Source of the DNA: Aquabacterium sp029268225
GTDB taxonomy: Bacteria; Pseudomonadota; Gammaproteobacteria; Burkholderiales; Burkholderiaceae_C
Direction of reading: 5' to 3'
Length of the DNA: 64,000 nucleotides
Assembly: GCF_037482285.1 (NCBI RefSeq)
Contig: NZ_JBBEYB010000008.1
Location: 140,536 to 204,535, forward strand
Positions 1 to 9,305 of this stretch are shown here, one piece after another. Made by a program: the position numbers and the translations under genes. The notes under the pieces are model-generated. The model worked only from the letters and a program-made list of their open reading frames with translations. It made no database searches and was not told where the DNA came from. Every line of letters begins with the position of its first letter. The stretch's first letter is position 1.

Positions 1-1434
1 GTCCTGGAAACGGACAATGTCGTCCTCACCCAGGTAGCTGCCTGACTGCACCTCGATGATCTCCAGCGGGATCGCACCGGGATTCGTCAGACGGTGCACG
101 TTCCCCAAGGGGATGTAGACGGACTGGTTCTCGGAAATCAGCTTCACCTCGTCGCCCACGGTCACCTCGGCGGTGCCGCTCACCACGATCCAGTGCTCGG
201 CACGGTGGTGGTGCATCTGCAGGCTCAACGAAGCCTTCGGCTTGACCATGATGCGCTTGACCTGGAAGCGCTCGCCCGCGTCGATCGAGTCATACCAGCC
301 CCATGGCCGGTGCACGCGGCGGTGCAAACTGCCTTCGGGTCGAGACTGCTTGTCCAGCGCGGCGACGATTTGCTTGACCTCCTGGCTGCGACTGCGATCG
401 GCCACCAACACGGCGTCCGGCGTCTCCACCACGACGATGTTGTCAAGGCCAACGGCGGCCACCAGACGCGAAGACGCATGGATCAGGGTGTTGGTGGTGC
501 CCTGGAACAGCGCATCGCCATGGGCGGCATTGCCTTGTGCATCGTGCGGCGTCACCTGCCAGACGGCATCCCAGGCGCCCAGGTCCGACCAGCCGGCGTT
601 CAAAGGCACCATGCGCACCACAAAACCCGCCTCGGGGTGCGCAGGGCATTGCTCCATCACCGCATAGTCCACCGACTCGGACGGCACGGCCTTGAACTCG
701 TCCTTGCCAGGGCGAACGAAGGCAGCATCGGAAGTCCGCACGGCGAATGCGGCCTGCGTGGCCGCCAGGATGTCCGGGCGGAAATGTCCCACCGCAGCCA
801 GCCAGCGCGAAGCCTTCATCACGAACATGCCGCTGTTCCAGAAGTAGCCACCGTCAGCCACATAGGCCTGCGCAGTCTGGGCGTCGGGCTTCTCGACGAA
901 AGCCTGCACGCAGCGCGCACCCAAGGCATTCGCTTCGCCCGTGCGGATGTAGCCAAACCCCGTCTCTGGGCGATCCGGAGTGATACCCAAGATCACGATG
1001 TCCCCCTCGGCTGCGGCGCGCACGGCCGCCTGCACGGCGGCGGTGTAAGCGGCCTCGTCGGTCACGGTCTGATCAGCGGGTGTGACCACCAAGATCGGGT
1101 CGGCCCCATCCGCCACGGCCTGCAGGGCCGCCAAGGTCACGGCTGGTGCCGTATTGCGTCCCACCGGTTCCAGCAACAAGGGTGCGGCTTCGCCCTTCAC
1201 CTCGCGCAACTGATCGAGTACCAGGAAGCGGTGCTCTTCGTTGCCCACCACGCAAGGCTGCGTCACAGCGATGTCGGCAGCCGCCAGAGATTGCAAGCGC
1301 AGGTGGGCTTGCTGGAAAAGGCTCTGATTGCCCGTCAGGATCAGGAACTGCTTGGGATACAACGCGCGCGACAGGGGCCACAGGCGGGTGCCCGAACCAC
1401 CGGCCATGATGACGGGAAGCAAGGAATGGGTCAT
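1..1434 (-). CDS. manC: mannose-1-phosphate guanylyltransferase / mannose-6-phosphate isomerase (3' end outside window)
   Basis: Makes GDP-mannose for exopolysaccharide: the N-terminal part is a nucleotidyltransferase and the C-terminal part a type II phosphomannose isomerase cupin. The start ATG at 1434 opens with the pyrophosphorylase signature GGSGTRLWPLSR (residues 12-23) and Lys28 in YPKQF; an FVEKP motif lies mid-protein. The cupin carries the HHHRAEHW-type metal motif. All 478 codons in the window are open and the sequence stops in the usual C-terminal segment (GEDDIVRFQ), so only a few residues are missing. It is the last visible gene of the minus-strand polysaccharide operon, 58 bp after galE. 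The family assignment is firm; whether both activities are used is inferred. Confidence 0.93.
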   Translation of the reverse strand, partial: MTHSLLPVIMAGGSGTRLWPLSRALYPKQFLILTGNQSLFQQAHLRLQSLAAADIAVTQPCVVGNEEHRFLVLDQLREVKGEAAPLLLEPVGRNTAPAVTLAALQAVADGADPILVVTPADQTVTDEAAYTAAVQAAVRAAAEGDIVILGITPDRPETGFGYIRTGEANALGARCVQAFVEKPDAQTAQAYVADGGYFWNSGMFVMKASRWLAAVGHFRPDILAATQAAFAVRTSDAAFVRPGKDEFKAVPSESVDYAVMEQCPAHPEAGFVVRMVPLNAGWSDLGAWDAVWQVTPHDAQGNAAHGDALFQGTTNTLIHASSRLVAAVGLDNIVVVETPDAVLVADRSRSQEVKQIVAALDKQSRPEGSLHRRVHRPWGWYDSIDAGERFQVKRIMVKPKASLSLQMHHHRAEHWIVVSGTAEVTVGDEVKLISENQSVYIPLGNVHRLTNPGAIPLEIIEVQSGSYLGEDDIVRFQD

Positions 1435-1492
1435 GTTGTCAAACTGAAAAAGAGAGAGACGGTCGCGCGGCCAACCACCGGGTCAGTGGCGC

Positions 1493-2524
1493 TCAATCTC
1501 GAAAACCATGGGGGTTGTGTGACTGCCAGCGCCACGAATCCACGCACATCTCGTCCAGCCCCCGTGTCGCCTTCCAGCCCATGGTCTCGAACGCACGTTG
1601 CGGGTCGGCATAGCAGGCCGCCACGTCACCGGCACGACGCGGTGCGAACACCACCGGGATCTCACGGCCCGATGCACGGCCGTAGGCTTGCGCCAACTCC
1701 AGCACGCTGTAGCCCTGGCCCGTGCCCAGGTTGACGGTCAAGGACTGCTGGCGATCGAACAGGTAACGCAGTGCCGCCACGTGGCCTTCGGCCAGGTCGC
1801 ACACATGGATGTAGTCGCGCACGCCAGTGCCGTCGCGCGTGTCGTAATCGTTGCCGAACACGTTCAGATGCGGACGCTGGCCCACGGCCACCTGGGCCAC
1901 ATAGGGCATCAGGTTGTTGGGAATGCCCTGCGGGTCTTCGCCGATCAAACCACTGGGATGCGCCCCCACCGGATTGAAATAGCGCAGGCAGGCGAAGCGC
2001 CAGGTGGGGTCGCAGCGCCCTAGCTCACGCAGGATCTCCTCCCCCATCAACTTGGTCTGACCGTAGGGGTTGGTCACCCGCAAGGGCGCATCCTCGGTGA
2101 TGGGCAGGGCGTCAGGGCTGCCGTACACCGTGGCCGACGAACTGAACACCAGGTTGTTCACGCCATGGCGCTTCATCGCCTGGCACACCGACAACAGGCC
2201 GCCCAGGTTGTTGTCGAAGTAATCCAACGGACGCTCGACCGATTCACCCACCGCTTTCAGGGCCGCAAAGTGCACCACAGCCTCGATGCCACCAAATCGC
2301 GAGCGTGCCAGCTCAAAGCACCGGTCCAGCGCCGCAGCGTCACGTACATCACCCTGCACAAAATGCGGCGCACGCCGCCCAATGGTTTCCAGGCGATCGA
2401 GCACCTTCACCGAACTGTTGACCAGGCTGTCGATGCCCACCACGTCGAAACCCGCCTCCTGCAAGGCCAGCCAGGTGTGAGAAGCGATGTAACCGGTGGC
2501 CCCGGTCAACAGGATGCAAGGCAA
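1493..2524 (-). CDS. galE: UDP-glucose 4-epimerase
   Basis: Interconverts UDP-glucose and UDP-galactose with bound NAD+, supplying galactose units to the polysaccharide. It is an extended short-chain dehydrogenase: the glycine motif GATGYIA lies at residues 8-14, the catalytic pair is Tyr154 and Lys158 (PYGQTK), and a serine stretch at 128-130 gives the third catalytic residue. The length of 343 aa is normal for GalE, and the C-terminal segment with the RAGDVAACYAD motif fits GalE rather than a dehydratase. It lies between the EpsL-like barrel gene and manC in a polysaccharide operon. An epimerase acting on N-acetylated sugars cannot be excluded from sequence alone. Confidence 0.93.
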   Translation of the reverse strand: MPCILLTGATGYIASHTWLALQEAGFDVVGIDSLVNSSVKVLDRLETIGRRAPHFVQGDVRDAAALDRCFELARSRFGGIEAVVHFAALKAVGESVERPLDYFDNNLGGLLSVCQAMKRHGVNNLVFSSSATVYGSPDALPITEDAPLRVTNPYGQTKLMGEEILRELGRCDPTWRFACLRYFNPVGAHPSGLIGEDPQGIPNNLMPYVAQVAVGQRPHLNVFGNDYDTRDGTGVRDYIHVCDLAEGHVAALRYLFDRQQSLTVNLGTGQGYSVLELAQAYGRASGREIPVVFAPRRAGDVAACYADPQRAFETMGWKATRGLDEMCVDSWRWQSHNPHGFRD

Positions 2525-2539
2525 GGTGAACTCCCAATG

Positions 2540-3769
2540 TCAATCGATGGTGAACGAGGCGCGGCACGCCACGCTGTTGCCATCATACGCACGGGAAAAG
2601 ACCGAGGCGGTCCGGTCGTAGCGCTGCATGTCGCACCCCAGACCGACCGACCTCAGAGGTTGATAGGAGACGCCCAACGACACCGCGTTGTAGCGGCCGG
2701 TTTGTTCGTCGCTCGACACCGGCGTCACCCCGGCAAGCAACAACTCGCTGTCTTCCTCGTACTGCGCGTGGGTGTAGTTCGCGTTGAGCTTGATCTTGGC
2801 CGTGGCCTGCCACGTGGCGGTGGCTGACAAGCTGTTGGTCAAACGCTTGTTCGCCGAGAACAACTGGCCAGCGGTCGAATTGAAGGTGCCGCCACCCTCG
2901 TTGTTGGTGTCGCGCACCCAACTCAGCGCATAGGTGGCCTTGCCTGCCGGGGTGAAGGTCCATGACGCGGAGCCTGTCAGACCGTCAAAGTCACGCCGCC
3001 GATCTTGCGGGTGCTTTTCGCTGGTCACGCCCAAACGACCCGAGAGACGGCTGAAGCCTGTGACCTGCCACACCGTGTCCAGGTTCAGGCTGGTGCGTTC
3101 GATGTCTTCACCCACCGCCGTCGTGGTCACCAGGCGACGATTGGGCAACTCGGTATCGGTTCGGTACAGTGTCAGCCCGATGTAGGCCAAATCCGAAGGC
3201 AAATACCGCACCCCGGCAAACACCGACTTCGAGGTCTTGTTCTCACTCTCGGTGACCTGATAGTCCACCTTGCTGTAACTCGCCCCAGCGTTCACCGACC
3301 AGCGCCCATACAGACCATAGCGCACATCGACCGAGGCCTGCCGATTGCGCTCGGTGTTGCGCGTCGTGCGATTGAACTGGTCTTCGAAATTCGGCAGGAA
3401 CTGTGACGCACCGGCATTGAGGGTGACCTTGAAGTTGGAGCCCACCTCACTCGCCACCTCGGCGCTCACGGCATAACCATCGTTGTCGAACTGCTTGTTG
3501 TCACTGTACGCATTGCGCGAAGCTGAAGCAGAGACCCGGTAATTCTGCCGGCCATAGGCCTTGTTCAGCCCGCCAGCCACCGTGGTGACCGAGATGGTGT
3601 CACTGCGGCGGTCATTGTTGTCGCGCAGCAGGTTGCTGTCTCGCGTGAGGCTTTGGCTCAGGGTCAGATACAGCGGCAGCTCCTCGGCACCGACACTCCC
3701 CGCGCCGGCGGCCAGCACCATCAGCGCAGCCAGCGCGCCCCCCCTGACGATCACGTTCTTCTGGTGCAT
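2540..3769 (-). CDS. EpsL-like outer-membrane beta-barrel, exopolysaccharide locus
   Basis: Predicted outer-membrane barrel of about 409 aa, probably involved in export or assembly of the polysaccharide. The ATG at 3769 is preferred over an upstream GTG in frame because GGAGAGGGTGG precedes it and it gives a clean signal peptide (MHQKN then a hydrophobic stretch ending near GAEE). The mature part is alternating polar/aromatic beta strands with many Asn, Tyr and Arg residues, ending in a strand-like ASFTID. It resembles the EpsL family of exopolysaccharide operons in betaproteobacteria (family recalled from memory, not searched). It follows the initiating transferase by 54 bp. A generic porin-like barrel is the alternative. 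Confidence 0.7.
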   Translation of the reverse strand: MHQKNVIVRGGALAALMVLAAGAGSVGAEELPLYLTLSQSLTRDSNLLRDNNDRRSDTISVTTVAGGLNKAYGRQNYRVSASASRNAYSDNKQFDNDGYAVSAEVASEVGSNFKVTLNAGASQFLPNFEDQFNRTTRNTERNRQASVDVRYGLYGRWSVNAGASYSKVDYQVTESENKTSKSVFAGVRYLPSDLAYIGLTLYRTDTELPNRRLVTTTAVGEDIERTSLNLDTVWQVTGFSRLSGRLGVTSEKHPQDRRRDFDGLTGSASWTFTPAGKATYALSWVRDTNNEGGGTFNSTAGQLFSANKRLTNSLSATATWQATAKIKLNANYTHAQYEEDSELLLAGVTPVSSDEQTGRYNAVSLGVSYQPLRSVGLGCDMQRYDRTASVFSRAYDGNSVACRASFTID

Positions 3770-3823
3770 TCCACCCTCTCCGGTTTTGATTGAAGGAACA
3801 ACGCTCACATCGCGCACGGGTAC

Positions 3824-5218
3824 TCAATACGCATTGCGATCAAACAGCACCAGACGAATGGTGCGGAAAATGATGGCCACATCGAGGCCCAACGACCAGT
3901 TGCGCAGGTACTCCAGGTCGTACTCCACCCGAGCCTGCATCTTGTCGAGGGTCTCGGTTTCACCGCGGCAGCCATTCACCTGAGCCCACCCGGTGATGCC
4001 AGGACGCACCTTGTGGCGCACCATATAGGCCTTGATGAGGCGGCGGTACGACTCGTTGTGCGCCACCGCATGGGGGCGCGGGCCCACGATGCTCATGCGC
4101 CCCTGCAGCACATTGATGAACTGCGGCAACTCATCGAGCGAGGTCTTGCGGATGAACGCCCCGAAAGGCGTGATGCGCGGATCCCCCTTGGTCGCCTGCT
4201 TCACCACGGCGCCGTTGTCCATGGCCCGCATCGAGCGGAACTTGTAGACGATGATTTCCTCGCCATCGAGGCCGTTGCGTCGCTGCTTGAAAATGACGGG
4301 CCCCGGCGAACTGAGTTTGACCCCGATCGCCAACGCCAGCAAAACCGGTGAAATCAGAACCAGGATGATGCTGGCCACCACAATGTCGAACACCCGCTTG
4401 GCCAGTTCGTTGATGCCCGTGAACGGGGTTTCGCAAATGCCCACCACGGGCACGCCGTTCATGTCCTGCAAACGGCCTTGGATGATGCTGATGCCGAACA
4501 CGTCAGGCACAAAATACAAAGACGCCGTGGTGCCCTGAATGGCCTCCATCAATGCCAGGATGCGGGGCTGTGACCCCAGCGGCAAGGTGATGTAGACCTC
4601 GTGGATGCCGTGCGCCTGAACATAGTCCGCAATGTCTTTGAGCCCCCCCAGGCGCTGAGCCTGTGTTTCGGGCTGGACGCGGTCACCCGAGCGATCGTCG
4701 AAGTACCCGACGAAACTCACCGCTTGACCCGGATTGGCCTGAAGTGCCTTCGCCACCTTCAGGCCCAGCGCACCCGCACCAACCACCACCGCCCGGCGAC
4801 GGGACTCTGGACGCGCCATCTGGCGAAGCACGATGGCACGCCCCACCATCACGACCACCCACTGCACCAACGGCGTGGTCAAGGCCCAGGCCAGCATCAC
4901 CTCCATCTTGAAGAACATCAGGCTGTTGGTGGCAAAGCCGCACACCGCCAGGATCAACAGCACCGCCACCCAGGAGGAGACGATGTCGATGGCGGCGTCC
5001 AGCGGCTCATCGTGGAAGCGATTGCGCCCAGGAAAGGTCAAGGCGAACGCCAGCAGGCACAGGGCCAGATCCGGCCTCAGCACCGACTCATTGAGATGCA
5101 GCATCACCGCCAGCAAGGTTCCGACGGTGACAAAGGGCTCCAGAAACGCCGCCACAAAGGATGTGACCGACTCAGGCGCACTGAAAAAAGTGGGGCGGTA
5201 ATTACGCTTGTTGAACAT
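3824..5218 (-). CDS. undecaprenyl-phosphate sugar phosphotransferase (WbaP/WcaJ-type)
   Basis: Initiating enzyme of polysaccharide synthesis: moves a hexose-1-phosphate, probably glucose, from its UDP form to undecaprenyl phosphate at the inner membrane. The 464-aa protein has several N-terminal membrane helices, a central Rossmann-like CoA-binding fold (VVVGAGALGLKVAKAL), another membrane helix, then the polyprenyl glycosylphosphotransferase domain with FKQRRNGLDG, YKFRSM, DPRITPFGAFIRKTSLDELP and GPRPHA. The ATG at 5218 (MFNKRN) is chosen over a longer frame from 5251. It is the first gene of the visible minus-strand polysaccharide operon and diverges from ubiJ. The sugar identity is inferred from family resemblance. 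Confidence 0.9.
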   Translation of the reverse strand: MFNKRNYRPTFFSAPESVTSFVAAFLEPFVTVGTLLAVMLHLNESVLRPDLALCLLAFALTFPGRNRFHDEPLDAAIDIVSSWVAVLLILAVCGFATNSLMFFKMEVMLAWALTTPLVQWVVVMVGRAIVLRQMARPESRRRAVVVGAGALGLKVAKALQANPGQAVSFVGYFDDRSGDRVQPETQAQRLGGLKDIADYVQAHGIHEVYITLPLGSQPRILALMEAIQGTTASLYFVPDVFGISIIQGRLQDMNGVPVVGICETPFTGINELAKRVFDIVVASIILVLISPVLLALAIGVKLSSPGPVIFKQRRNGLDGEEIIVYKFRSMRAMDNGAVVKQATKGDPRITPFGAFIRKTSLDELPQFINVLQGRMSIVGPRPHAVAHNESYRRLIKAYMVRHKVRPGITGWAQVNGCRGETETLDKMQARVEYDLEYLRNWSLGLDVAIIFRTIRLVLFDRNAY

Positions 5219-5372
5219 GAGACCTACAGCTCCCCTCGCACCATCCCGCACCGAGGGGCAACATGACAGGAAAAACCCTAAACTCGTTGTATGTGAAATG
5301 CCAGCCGTCGCAGCTTAGCGTCGAATGCACCCCTCGCCTCCCCCTGCTTTCCAGGGGTTGTCGGCCCACACC

Positions 5373-5378
5373 TACAAT
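5373..5378 (+). promoter_or_regulatory. possible -10 box directly in front of ubiJ
   Basis: TACAAT matches a sigma-70 -10 hexamer except for one base. Its position would put the transcription start at or next to the ubiJ ATG at 5386, which would make the mRNA leaderless. No convincing -35 is seen (the best candidate, TTTCCA, is 19 bases away), so this is tentative. Confidence 0.3.
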
Positions 5379-5385
5379 CCGCGAC

Positions 5386-5964
5386 ATGCTTTCTCATCCC
5401 TTCACTTGGCTCGGCCCTTTGGTGCTGCCCCGCTTGACGCTGCTGCTCAACCACGTGGTGGCCAGCGAGCCCGTCGCCAGCGGCAAACTCCAACCCCATG
5501 CGGGTCGCACCATTGACCTGCAATGGACCAGCACCTTCGCACCACCTCTGCCTCGGTTCCTGCAGCCTGCCGATGGTTCCCAGGGGTTACTCCCCCCATC
5601 CGTGCGTTTCGTCATCACCCCCGCAGGCCTGTTCGAGCTGGTCGAATCGGGCCCCTTCCTCAGCCCCTGCAGCGACGGCTTGACGCTGACCATCGAACTC
5701 AGTGATCCGCTGACCATGGCGCGCCAGTTGCTGACCGGCCAGCGCCCCGACGTGCGCATCGAGGGTGACGCGGCCCTGGCCGAGGTGGCCTCCTGGCTGA
5801 TGAACCACCTGCGCTGGGACATCCAGGACGATGTGGCCCGCATGCTGGGCAATGCGCCCGCCGAATGGCTGCGTACAGTGGGTGAGTCAGTGCGCCAAAC
5901 CCTGCAGCGCTGGCGCCCTGGCCAGCGTGATCAGGCTGGCGGCTCGCCGGCGTCGCGCCGCTGA
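5386..5964 (+). CDS. ubiJ: ubiquinone biosynthesis accessory factor UbiJ (SCP2-like)
   Basis: Lipid-binding accessory protein of the aerobic ubiquinone biosynthesis complex. The 192-aa product has an SCP2-like fold (FVITPAGLFELV, followed by alternating strands) and the C-terminal helical part AEWLRTVGESVRQTLQRW common in UbiJ. The next gene, 15 bp downstream, is ubiB, the usual partner. The start ATG at 5386 is chosen because the family begins near LVLPRLTLLLNHVVA; the frame is open further upstream to 5263 but that stretch looks non-coding. No Shine-Dalgarno is visible, and a TACAAT hexamer ends seven bases before the ATG. Confidence 0.88.
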   Translation: MLSHPFTWLGPLVLPRLTLLLNHVVASEPVASGKLQPHAGRTIDLQWTSTFAPPLPRFLQPADGSQGLLPPSVRFVITPAGLFELVESGPFLSPCSDGLTLTIELSDPLTMARQLLTGQRPDVRIEGDAALAEVASWLMNHLRWDIQDDVARMLGNAPAEWLRTVGESVRQTLQRWRPGQRDQAGGSPASRR

Positions 5965-5979
5965 CCACGAGGCCGACCG

Positions 5980-7542
5980 ATGCGCTCGCTGTTTCGCCCC
6001 GCCTACATCGGACTGATCGCCCTGCGTTTCGGGCTGGACGGCTTGCTGCTGCACAGCCTGCGCCGACCACGCTGGAGCCTGCTGGCGCGCGTGCTCTCGA
6101 CGGGCAGGCGTCTGCATGCGCCCCGCGGCGAGCGACTGCGCCAAGCGCTGGAGCACCTGGGGCCGATCTTCGTCAAATTCGGGCAGATGCTGTCCACCCG
6201 GCGCGACCTGCTCCCTCCGGATGTGGCAGATGAGCTGGCGAAGCTGCAAGACCGCGTCCCCCCTTTCCCCAGCGACGAATCGGCACGCCTGGTCGAGAAA
6301 GCCCTGGGCAAACCCCTGTCGGCCATCTTCAAACACTTCGACACCGACCCGATCGCCAGCGCGTCCATCGCCCAGGTTCACTTTGCGGTGCTGCACGACG
6401 GCCGCGAAGTGGCCGTCAAGGTGCTGCGTCCCGGCATGCTCAACGTCATCGACGACGACTTGGCCCTGATGCGCACACTGGCCGGCTGGGTGGAGCGTTT
6501 CTGGTCCGACGGCAAGCGCCTCAAGCCCCGCGAGGTGGTGGCCGAGTTCGACAAGTATCTGCACGACGAGTTGGACCTCGTGCGCGAAGCCGCCAACGCC
6601 GCGCAGTTGCGTCGCAACATGGACGGGCTCGACCTGGTCCTGGTGCCCGAGATGATCTGGGACCACTGCACCCCCACCGTGATGGTGATGGAGCGCATGA
6701 AGGGCGTGCCCATCAGCCAGATGAGCCGCCTGCGCGCCGCCGGGGTGGACATCAAGAAGCTGGCCCGCGATGGCGTGACCATCTTCTTCACCCAGGTCTT
6801 CCGCGACGGCTTTTTCCACGCCGACATGCACCCTGGCAACATCCAGGTCAGCCTGGATCCAGCCACCTTCGGCCGCTACATCGCACTGGACTTCGGCATC
6901 ATCGGCACGCTCACCGAGGTGGACAAGGACTACCTGGCACAGAACTTCATTGCCTTTTTCCACCGCGACTACAAGCGCGTGGCCGAATTGCACATTGAAA
7001 GTGGCTGGGTGCCCGCGACTACCCGGGTCGATGAGCTCGAAGGCGCCATCCGCACCGTGTGCGAACCGTACTTCGACCGACCCATCAAGGAAATCTCCCT
7101 GGGGCAGGTGCTGATGCGCCTGTTCCAGATTTCCCGCCGCTTCAACGTTGAGATCCAGCCCCAACTTGTGCTGCTGCAAAAGACCCTGCTGAACGTGGAG
7201 GGTCTGGGACGCGAACTCGACCCCGACCTGGACCTGTGGAGCACGGCCAAGCCCTTCCTGGAAAAGTGGATGCACGAGCAAGTGGGTCTGCGCGGCCTGT
7301 GGCAGCGCCTCAAGCGCGAGGCGCCGCGCTACGCCAAGATGTTGCCGGAACTGCCCCGCCTGGTGCACCAGAACCTGGAGCACAGCAACGCCGACCTGCG
7401 CCGTGACCTGGCGGCCATGCTGGCGGAACAACGCCAGACCAACCGACTGTTGTCGTCCATCGTCTGGGTGGGCGTGGGCTTTGTCCTGGGCCTGCTGACG
7501 GCACAGTTGTTGCTCAGACTGCACGGACTGGGCCTGCTGTGA
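5980..7542 (+). CDS. ubiB: UbiB protein kinase-like ATPase for ubiquinone biosynthesis
   Basis: Atypical ABC1/ADCK kinase needed for ubiquinone biosynthesis, thought to act as an ATPase that makes prenylated intermediates available to the soluble Ubi enzymes. Diagnostic features are the KxGQ motif at residues 66-69 (KFGQMLSTRRDLLP), the Ala-rich nucleotide loop ASASIAQVH in place of a Gly-rich loop, the Lys in VAVKVLRP, and the catalytic FFHADMHPGN followed by DFGIIG. Two C-terminal hydrophobic helices (VGVGFVLGLLTAQLLL) anchor it in the inner membrane. At 520 aa it has the family's usual length. It follows ubiJ by 15 bp, probably in the same transcript. Confidence 0.95.
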   Translation: MRSLFRPAYIGLIALRFGLDGLLLHSLRRPRWSLLARVLSTGRRLHAPRGERLRQALEHLGPIFVKFGQMLSTRRDLLPPDVADELAKLQDRVPPFPSDESARLVEKALGKPLSAIFKHFDTDPIASASIAQVHFAVLHDGREVAVKVLRPGMLNVIDDDLALMRTLAGWVERFWSDGKRLKPREVVAEFDKYLHDELDLVREAANAAQLRRNMDGLDLVLVPEMIWDHCTPTVMVMERMKGVPISQMSRLRAAGVDIKKLARDGVTIFFTQVFRDGFFHADMHPGNIQVSLDPATFGRYIALDFGIIGTLTEVDKDYLAQNFIAFFHRDYKRVAELHIESGWVPATTRVDELEGAIRTVCEPYFDRPIKEISLGQVLMRLFQISRRFNVEIQPQLVLLQKTLLNVEGLGRELDPDLDLWSTAKPFLEKWMHEQVGLRGLWQRLKREAPRYAKMLPELPRLVHQNLEHSNADLRRDLAAMLAEQRQTNRLLSSIVWVGVGFVLGLLTAQLLLRLHGLGLL

Positions 7543-7550
7543 CCCCCCGC

Positions 7551-7580
7551 TCACAGGTGTCTCGCACCAGACACCGGTGA
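7551..7580. repeat. inverted repeat downstream of ubiB
   Basis: TCACAGGTGTCT at 7551-7562 pairs with AGACACCGGTGA at 7569-7580 (11 of 12 bases) around a six-base loop. It starts eight bases after the ubiB stop. There is no T-tract on either side, so it is not a standard intrinsic terminator; it could be an mRNA-stabilising stem or a protein-binding site. Confidence 0.55.
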
Positions 7581-7667
7581 GCCAGATCAGGGCAGCGCAT
7601 CCAGCGACAATCTGCCACTAAACTCCGCCCCCAATTCGACATCCATCGACCCCGATCGATACCGACC

Positions 7668-9119
7668 ATGAACACCACCTTGCTTGCGTTTGTGATCCTC
7701 TATCTGCTTGGCACGATGGCGATCGGTATGTATGCCGGCACCCGCATCAAAAACACCACCGACTTCGCCATTGCGGGACGCAGTCTGCCGCTGATCATGG
7801 TCATCACCACGACCTTTGCGACCTGGTTCGGGGCGGAGACGGTCATGGGCATTCCGGCCAAGTTCGCCGAAGGGGGGCTGGGCGCCGTGGTGGAAGACCC
7901 GTTCGGGGCGTCGATGTGCCTGGTGCTGGTGGGCGCCTTCTTCGCCAGCCGGCTCTACAAAATGAGCCTGCTCACCATCGGCGACTACTATCGTCAGCGC
8001 TATGGTGAAGGTGTCGAAATCTTCTGCTCTGTCGCCATCATCCTGAGCTATCTGGGCTGGGTGGCCGCGCAAATCACCGCCTTGGGCCTGGTGTTCTCGG
8101 TGCTCTCGGGTGGCACCATCGCTCCCGCCTGGGGCATGGCTCTCGGCACCTTGCTGGTGCTGGTCTATGTGATGGTGGGGGGCATGCTGGCGGTGGCATG
8201 GACCGACTTCATCCAGATGGTCGTGCTGGTTGTGGGCCTGTCCTTGATTGCCTACATGGCCGCCGACCAGGCGGGCGGAGCAGACAAGGTGATCGACCTG
8301 GCGCATGCCAACAACTGGTTCAAGTTCTTCCCCGAGAACACCCCCGATGGCTGGCTCTGGTTCATTGCCGCGGGCATCACCATGATGTTGGGCTCCATTC
8401 CCCAGCAAGACGTGTTTCAGCGCGTGATGTCGGCCAAGGATGCGGTCACGGCCCAGCGGGGCGCCATCATCGGCGGCTTCGGCTACCTGGCCTTTGCCTT
8501 CGTGCCGATGTTCATCGTGGCCTCCTCGCTGATCATCATGCCGGATGAGACGCGGGCATTGTTGGCCAATGACCCCCAGAAGGTCCTGCCAACGCTGATC
8601 CTGAGCAAAATGCCCCTGATCGCCCAGATCTTCTTCTTTGGTGCACTCGTGTCGGCGATCAAGTCAACCTCGTCGGCCACGCTGCTGGCCCCCTCCACCA
8701 GCTTCGTCGAGAACATCCTCAAAAACATCAAGCCTGGCATGACGGACCGCCAAGTGCTGTTTGCCATGCGCGTCACCCTGCTGGTCTTCACCTGCCTGGT
8801 GTTGACGTACGCGATCTTGATGGAGGGAACTGCCATCTATGACCTGGTTTCGGCGGCATATCAGATTCCGCTGGTGGGCGCCTTCGTCCCCCTGACCTTC
8901 GGGCTGTACTGGAAGCGTGCATCGACCCAGGGCGCTTTGCTGTCCATTGTGCTGGGCATCGGCACGCTGACACTGTTCACCTTCCATGCCGGGCTGGGTG
9001 AAGCCTTCCCAGGGCAACTGGCGGGCCTGCTGATGGCGCTGGCCGGGATGTTGCTGGGCTCGCTGGCTCCGCAGTGGATCGCAGACCGTCGCAGCAAGCG
9101 CCCTCTGCTGACGGCCTGA
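7668..9119 (+). CDS. sodium:solute symporter family protein
   Basis: Inner-membrane Na+-coupled transporter of the SSS family, 483 aa with about 13 hydrophobic segments spread evenly along the chain. Family marks include the early AGRSLPL segment, the WFGAETVMG unwound-helix region of TM2, GDYYRQRYG, the SIPQQDVFQRVMSAKD loop, and a Ser/Thr-rich helix (SAIKSTSSATLLAPS) that carries the sodium-site serines in the family. The substrate cannot be read from sequence; proline, pantothenate and acetate transporters are cousins. It stands between ubiB and fmdB with no obvious functional link and probably has its own promoter. Confidence 0.88.
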   Translation: MNTTLLAFVILYLLGTMAIGMYAGTRIKNTTDFAIAGRSLPLIMVITTTFATWFGAETVMGIPAKFAEGGLGAVVEDPFGASMCLVLVGAFFASRLYKMSLLTIGDYYRQRYGEGVEIFCSVAIILSYLGWVAAQITALGLVFSVLSGGTIAPAWGMALGTLLVLVYVMVGGMLAVAWTDFIQMVVLVVGLSLIAYMAADQAGGADKVIDLAHANNWFKFFPENTPDGWLWFIAAGITMMLGSIPQQDVFQRVMSAKDAVTAQRGAIIGGFGYLAFAFVPMFIVASSLIIMPDETRALLANDPQKVLPTLILSKMPLIAQIFFFGALVSAIKSTSSATLLAPSTSFVENILKNIKPGMTDRQVLFAMRVTLLVFTCLVLTYAILMEGTAIYDLVSAAYQIPLVGAFVPLTFGLYWKRASTQGALLSIVLGIGTLTLFTFHAGLGEAFPGQLAGLLMALAGMLLGSLAPQWIADRRSKRPLLTA

Positions 9120-9252
9120 CGGACAGGGGCTGCAGCGGTGCAATGGTGCGCTATCCAGGCACTGAGCGTGTGCCGTCGACACGAGACTTGATATTCAACG
9201 GGGCGCCCGCATCTGCTGGCGCGAGCCCTTGCCCGCCCCCAGACCCAGAAAC

Positions 9253-9281
9253 TGGCAAGGGCGTCGCCCGTCTTTTACAAT
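9253..9281 (+). promoter_or_regulatory. candidate promoter for fmdB-DUF502-aspS
   Basis: TGGCAA (9253-9258) and TACAAT (9276-9281) are separated by 17 bases, the ideal sigma-70 spacing. A Shine-Dalgarno-like GAGGTCAGG follows just before the fmdB ATG at 9306. The 186-bp gap from the symporter gene supports an independent promoter. The -35 box is a weak match. Confidence 0.4.
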
Positions 9282-9305
9282 CATCGATTTTCTCGAGGTC
9301 AGGCC

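Noticed and set aside
94..1734. Long plus-strand open frame opposite manC and galE
   Set aside because: It runs antisense to genes with clear family motifs, and its composition (Arg/His/Gly-rich, no domain) fits a GC-skew shadow.
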